This document shows, piece by piece, positions 62,873-64,000 of a stretch of 64,000 nucleotides of DNA (its first letter is position 1; the number at the start of each line of letters is the position of its first letter). A program made the translations under genes and the position numbers. The notes below the pieces were generated by a model that searched no databases, was not told the DNA's origin, and saw only the letters and a list, made by a program, of their open reading frames with translations. The DNA comes from Flavobacterium potami (GTDB lineage: Bacteria; Bacteroidota; Bacteroidia; Flavobacteriales; Flavobacteriaceae). The stretch lies in NCBI RefSeq assembly GCF_020026915.1, contig NZ_JAINUY010000001.1, positions 496,001 through 560,000 on the forward strand, in the 5' to 3' direction.

Positions 62873-63646
62873 TTATTTTGCATTGGCAGCCCAAAGAATG
62901 GCATTTTTTAGGAGTTTTGTATACGTTTCGTTTTCAAATAATTCAGGAGAATGCCCCATGAAAATGTATATATTTCTGGATTTAAAATGATAATTAGTCC
63001 AAATTACGGGGTGATCACCCATTTTGATATTTGAATCCGGTTCGAAAGTCGACTCGTCTACAGAAGCCAACACATGAACATTCTGGCGAGGACTTTTGTC
63101 ATAAATATACCATTCTTCCTTTTTTATCAAAAAATCTACCTGAAGTCCTTTAGTTACAGGATGAAACCGATCTTCAATCTTGACTTTTGCATTGGCAAAA
63201 TCAGCAATATAATCCTCAAATTTAATTTTTCCCATAAAATCCGAGAACCATTTCCACATCGGATATCCGTCAAATTCTCCAAGTAAAGTTGCATGATGTA
63301 AACCCACCCATCCGCCTTTGCCATTTTTCATGTATTTCTCAAATGCTTTCATAGCTTCTTCGTTCCAAGTATATGGAGGATAATCCAATTGAATAAAAAC
63401 CTTGTATTGGTTTAAAAACGCCTCATTTATTGTTTTTGTGTTTTCTATATAATCAATTGTAAAATCGTTTTCTACAGCGAGTTGATTCAACCAAGGTTTT
63501 GCAGCTTTAGTAAACGCCAAATGATGACCGCCATTTTCGTATAAAACTAAAGTTTTAAATGTTCTTTTTTTTGGCTTTTGAGCAAAACAACCTACTTGAG
63601 AAAAACATAGGAAGAATAAGCTAATTATTATAATTGAATTTTTCAT
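62873..63646 (-). CDS. Secreted ThuA-domain protein
   Basis: This 257-residue protein has a signal peptide (IIIISLFFLCFSQVGCFAQ) and a ThuA-like (class I glutamine amidotransferase-like) fold. Segments include FKTLVLYENGGHHLAFTKAA, YKVFIQLDYPPYTWNEEAMK, GGWVGLHHATLLGEF and MGDHPVIWTNYHFKSRNIYI. ThuA domains are linked to trehalose and other sugar metabolism; here the protein is probably periplasmic or surface-associated. Substrate unknown. Confidence 0.86.
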   Translation of the reverse strand: MKNSIIIISLFFLCFSQVGCFAQKPKKRTFKTLVLYENGGHHLAFTKAAKPWLNQLAVENDFTIDYIENTKTINEAFLNQYKVFIQLDYPPYTWNEEAMKAFEKYMKNGKGGWVGLHHATLLGEFDGYPMWKWFSDFMGKIKFEDYIADFANAKVKIEDRFHPVTKGLQVDFLIKKEEWYIYDKSPRQNVHVLASVDESTFEPDSNIKMGDHPVIWTNYHFKSRNIYIFMGHSPELFENETYTKLLKNAILWAANAK

Positions 63647-63928
63647 GTAAGGACCAATTTTATGTTTTTTGCAAAAAATAAAATTACAAAAAGTAAAAAC
63701 GTAAGGTTGTTTTCTGTTTTCAAAGATCAGCTTTAAAGTTTTACAAAGAATAAAAAGCCCTTATTTATATGCGATTTGGAAGAATAGCAAAAAGAATTGA
63801 TGTGTATTTGATTGGATTTTTAACAGCCAAAAAAGAATTTTATCTGCATCTAAATATTTTTTATTGATAGATAAATACTTAACTTAGAGTAAATGGCATA
63901 CAATAAAACTCTAAAATCATAATTACGC

Positions 63929-64000
63929 ATGCGTTTCAAATCCATATTAATTTTTATTATTTTATATTCAATTCAATCCAATTCTCAAATTGTAGAAGAG
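63929..64000 (+). CDS. Start of an exported protein (partial, 5' end only)
   Basis: ATG 63929 opens a frame that stays open to the window edge, giving 24 codons. They read as a Bacteroidota signal peptide: a basic start, the hydrophobic SILIFIILYSI, then NSQIVEE. Identity cannot be told. The 63647-63928 gap before it shows nothing else. Confidence 0.55.
   Translation, partial: MRFKSILIFIILYSIQSNSQIVEE

Noticed and set aside
63768..63866. Short plus-strand frame of about 32 codons
   Set aside because: No recognisable start context or family, and composition is like the surrounding non-coding DNA.

Overview
The window looks like the chromosome of a Flavobacterium-type Bacteroidota. It is AT-rich, and its promoters fit the Bacteroidota pattern (TTG, about 19-20 nt, then TAnnTTTG), most clearly before the tRNA cluster and the thiolase gene. 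It also has a type IX secretion (T9SS)-style C-terminal domain, Bacteroidota-typical families (DUF4202, NusG-like regulator, SMI1/KNR4) and many short palindromic intergenic repeats. Species-level assignment is not possible by reading alone. No CRISPR array, insertion sequence, integrase or rRNA was seen.

Region 1 (1-8403) is a nitrate/nitrite locus on the minus strand, read in the order nirB, nirD, DUF4202 gene, NarX-like sensor kinase, LuxR-type response regulator, NarK-type transporter (cut by the window edge). A palindrome, TACGTA, recurs near the nirB, response-regulator and transporter promoters at spacings close to whole helical turns. It is a good candidate operator for this two-component system.

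Region 2 (8404-20007) is mixed housekeeping and stress genes: a META-domain lipoprotein, DUF2130 protein, LysR regulator, methyltransferase, DUF3291 protein, a mdaB/ygiN-like quinone redox pair, aldo/keto reductase with divergent AraC regulator, SMI1-like protein, NlpC/P60 peptidase and a thiolase. At least four families of inverted-repeat elements fill the gaps. Some are nested in one another, and one supplies the stop codon of the LysR gene.

Region 3 (20185-30967) has three tRNAs (Ser-GCT, Pro-TGG, Arg-TCT) with a strong promoter and terminator. Next to them is a compact hybrid assembly line on the minus strand: A-PCP-KS-AT-ACP, then C-A-PCP-TE, then a translationally coupled Sfp-type phosphopantetheinyl transferase. 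Both A domains carry nearly the same glycine-like specificity code.

Region 4 (31813-35360) is a secreted-protein operon: a T9SS-sorted protein, a small exported protein and a 729-residue beta-helix protein, ended by a clear terminator. Region 5 (35629-37651) holds two small paralogous Xre-type HTH proteins, a divergent NusG-family (UpxY/RfaH-like) antiterminator and a long untranslated leader. Region 6 (37652-61817) is one large plus-strand exopolysaccharide locus of the Wzx/Wzy type. It has GDP-mannose/GDP-fucose, UDP-glucuronate and UDP-xylose synthesis, nine glycosyltransferases, flippase, polymerase, acetyltransferase, Wza-like export protein, Wzc-like tyrosine kinase, VanZ-like protein and the initiating sugar transferase. 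The right end has an orphan ORF, a convergent ThuA-domain protein and the start of another exported protein.
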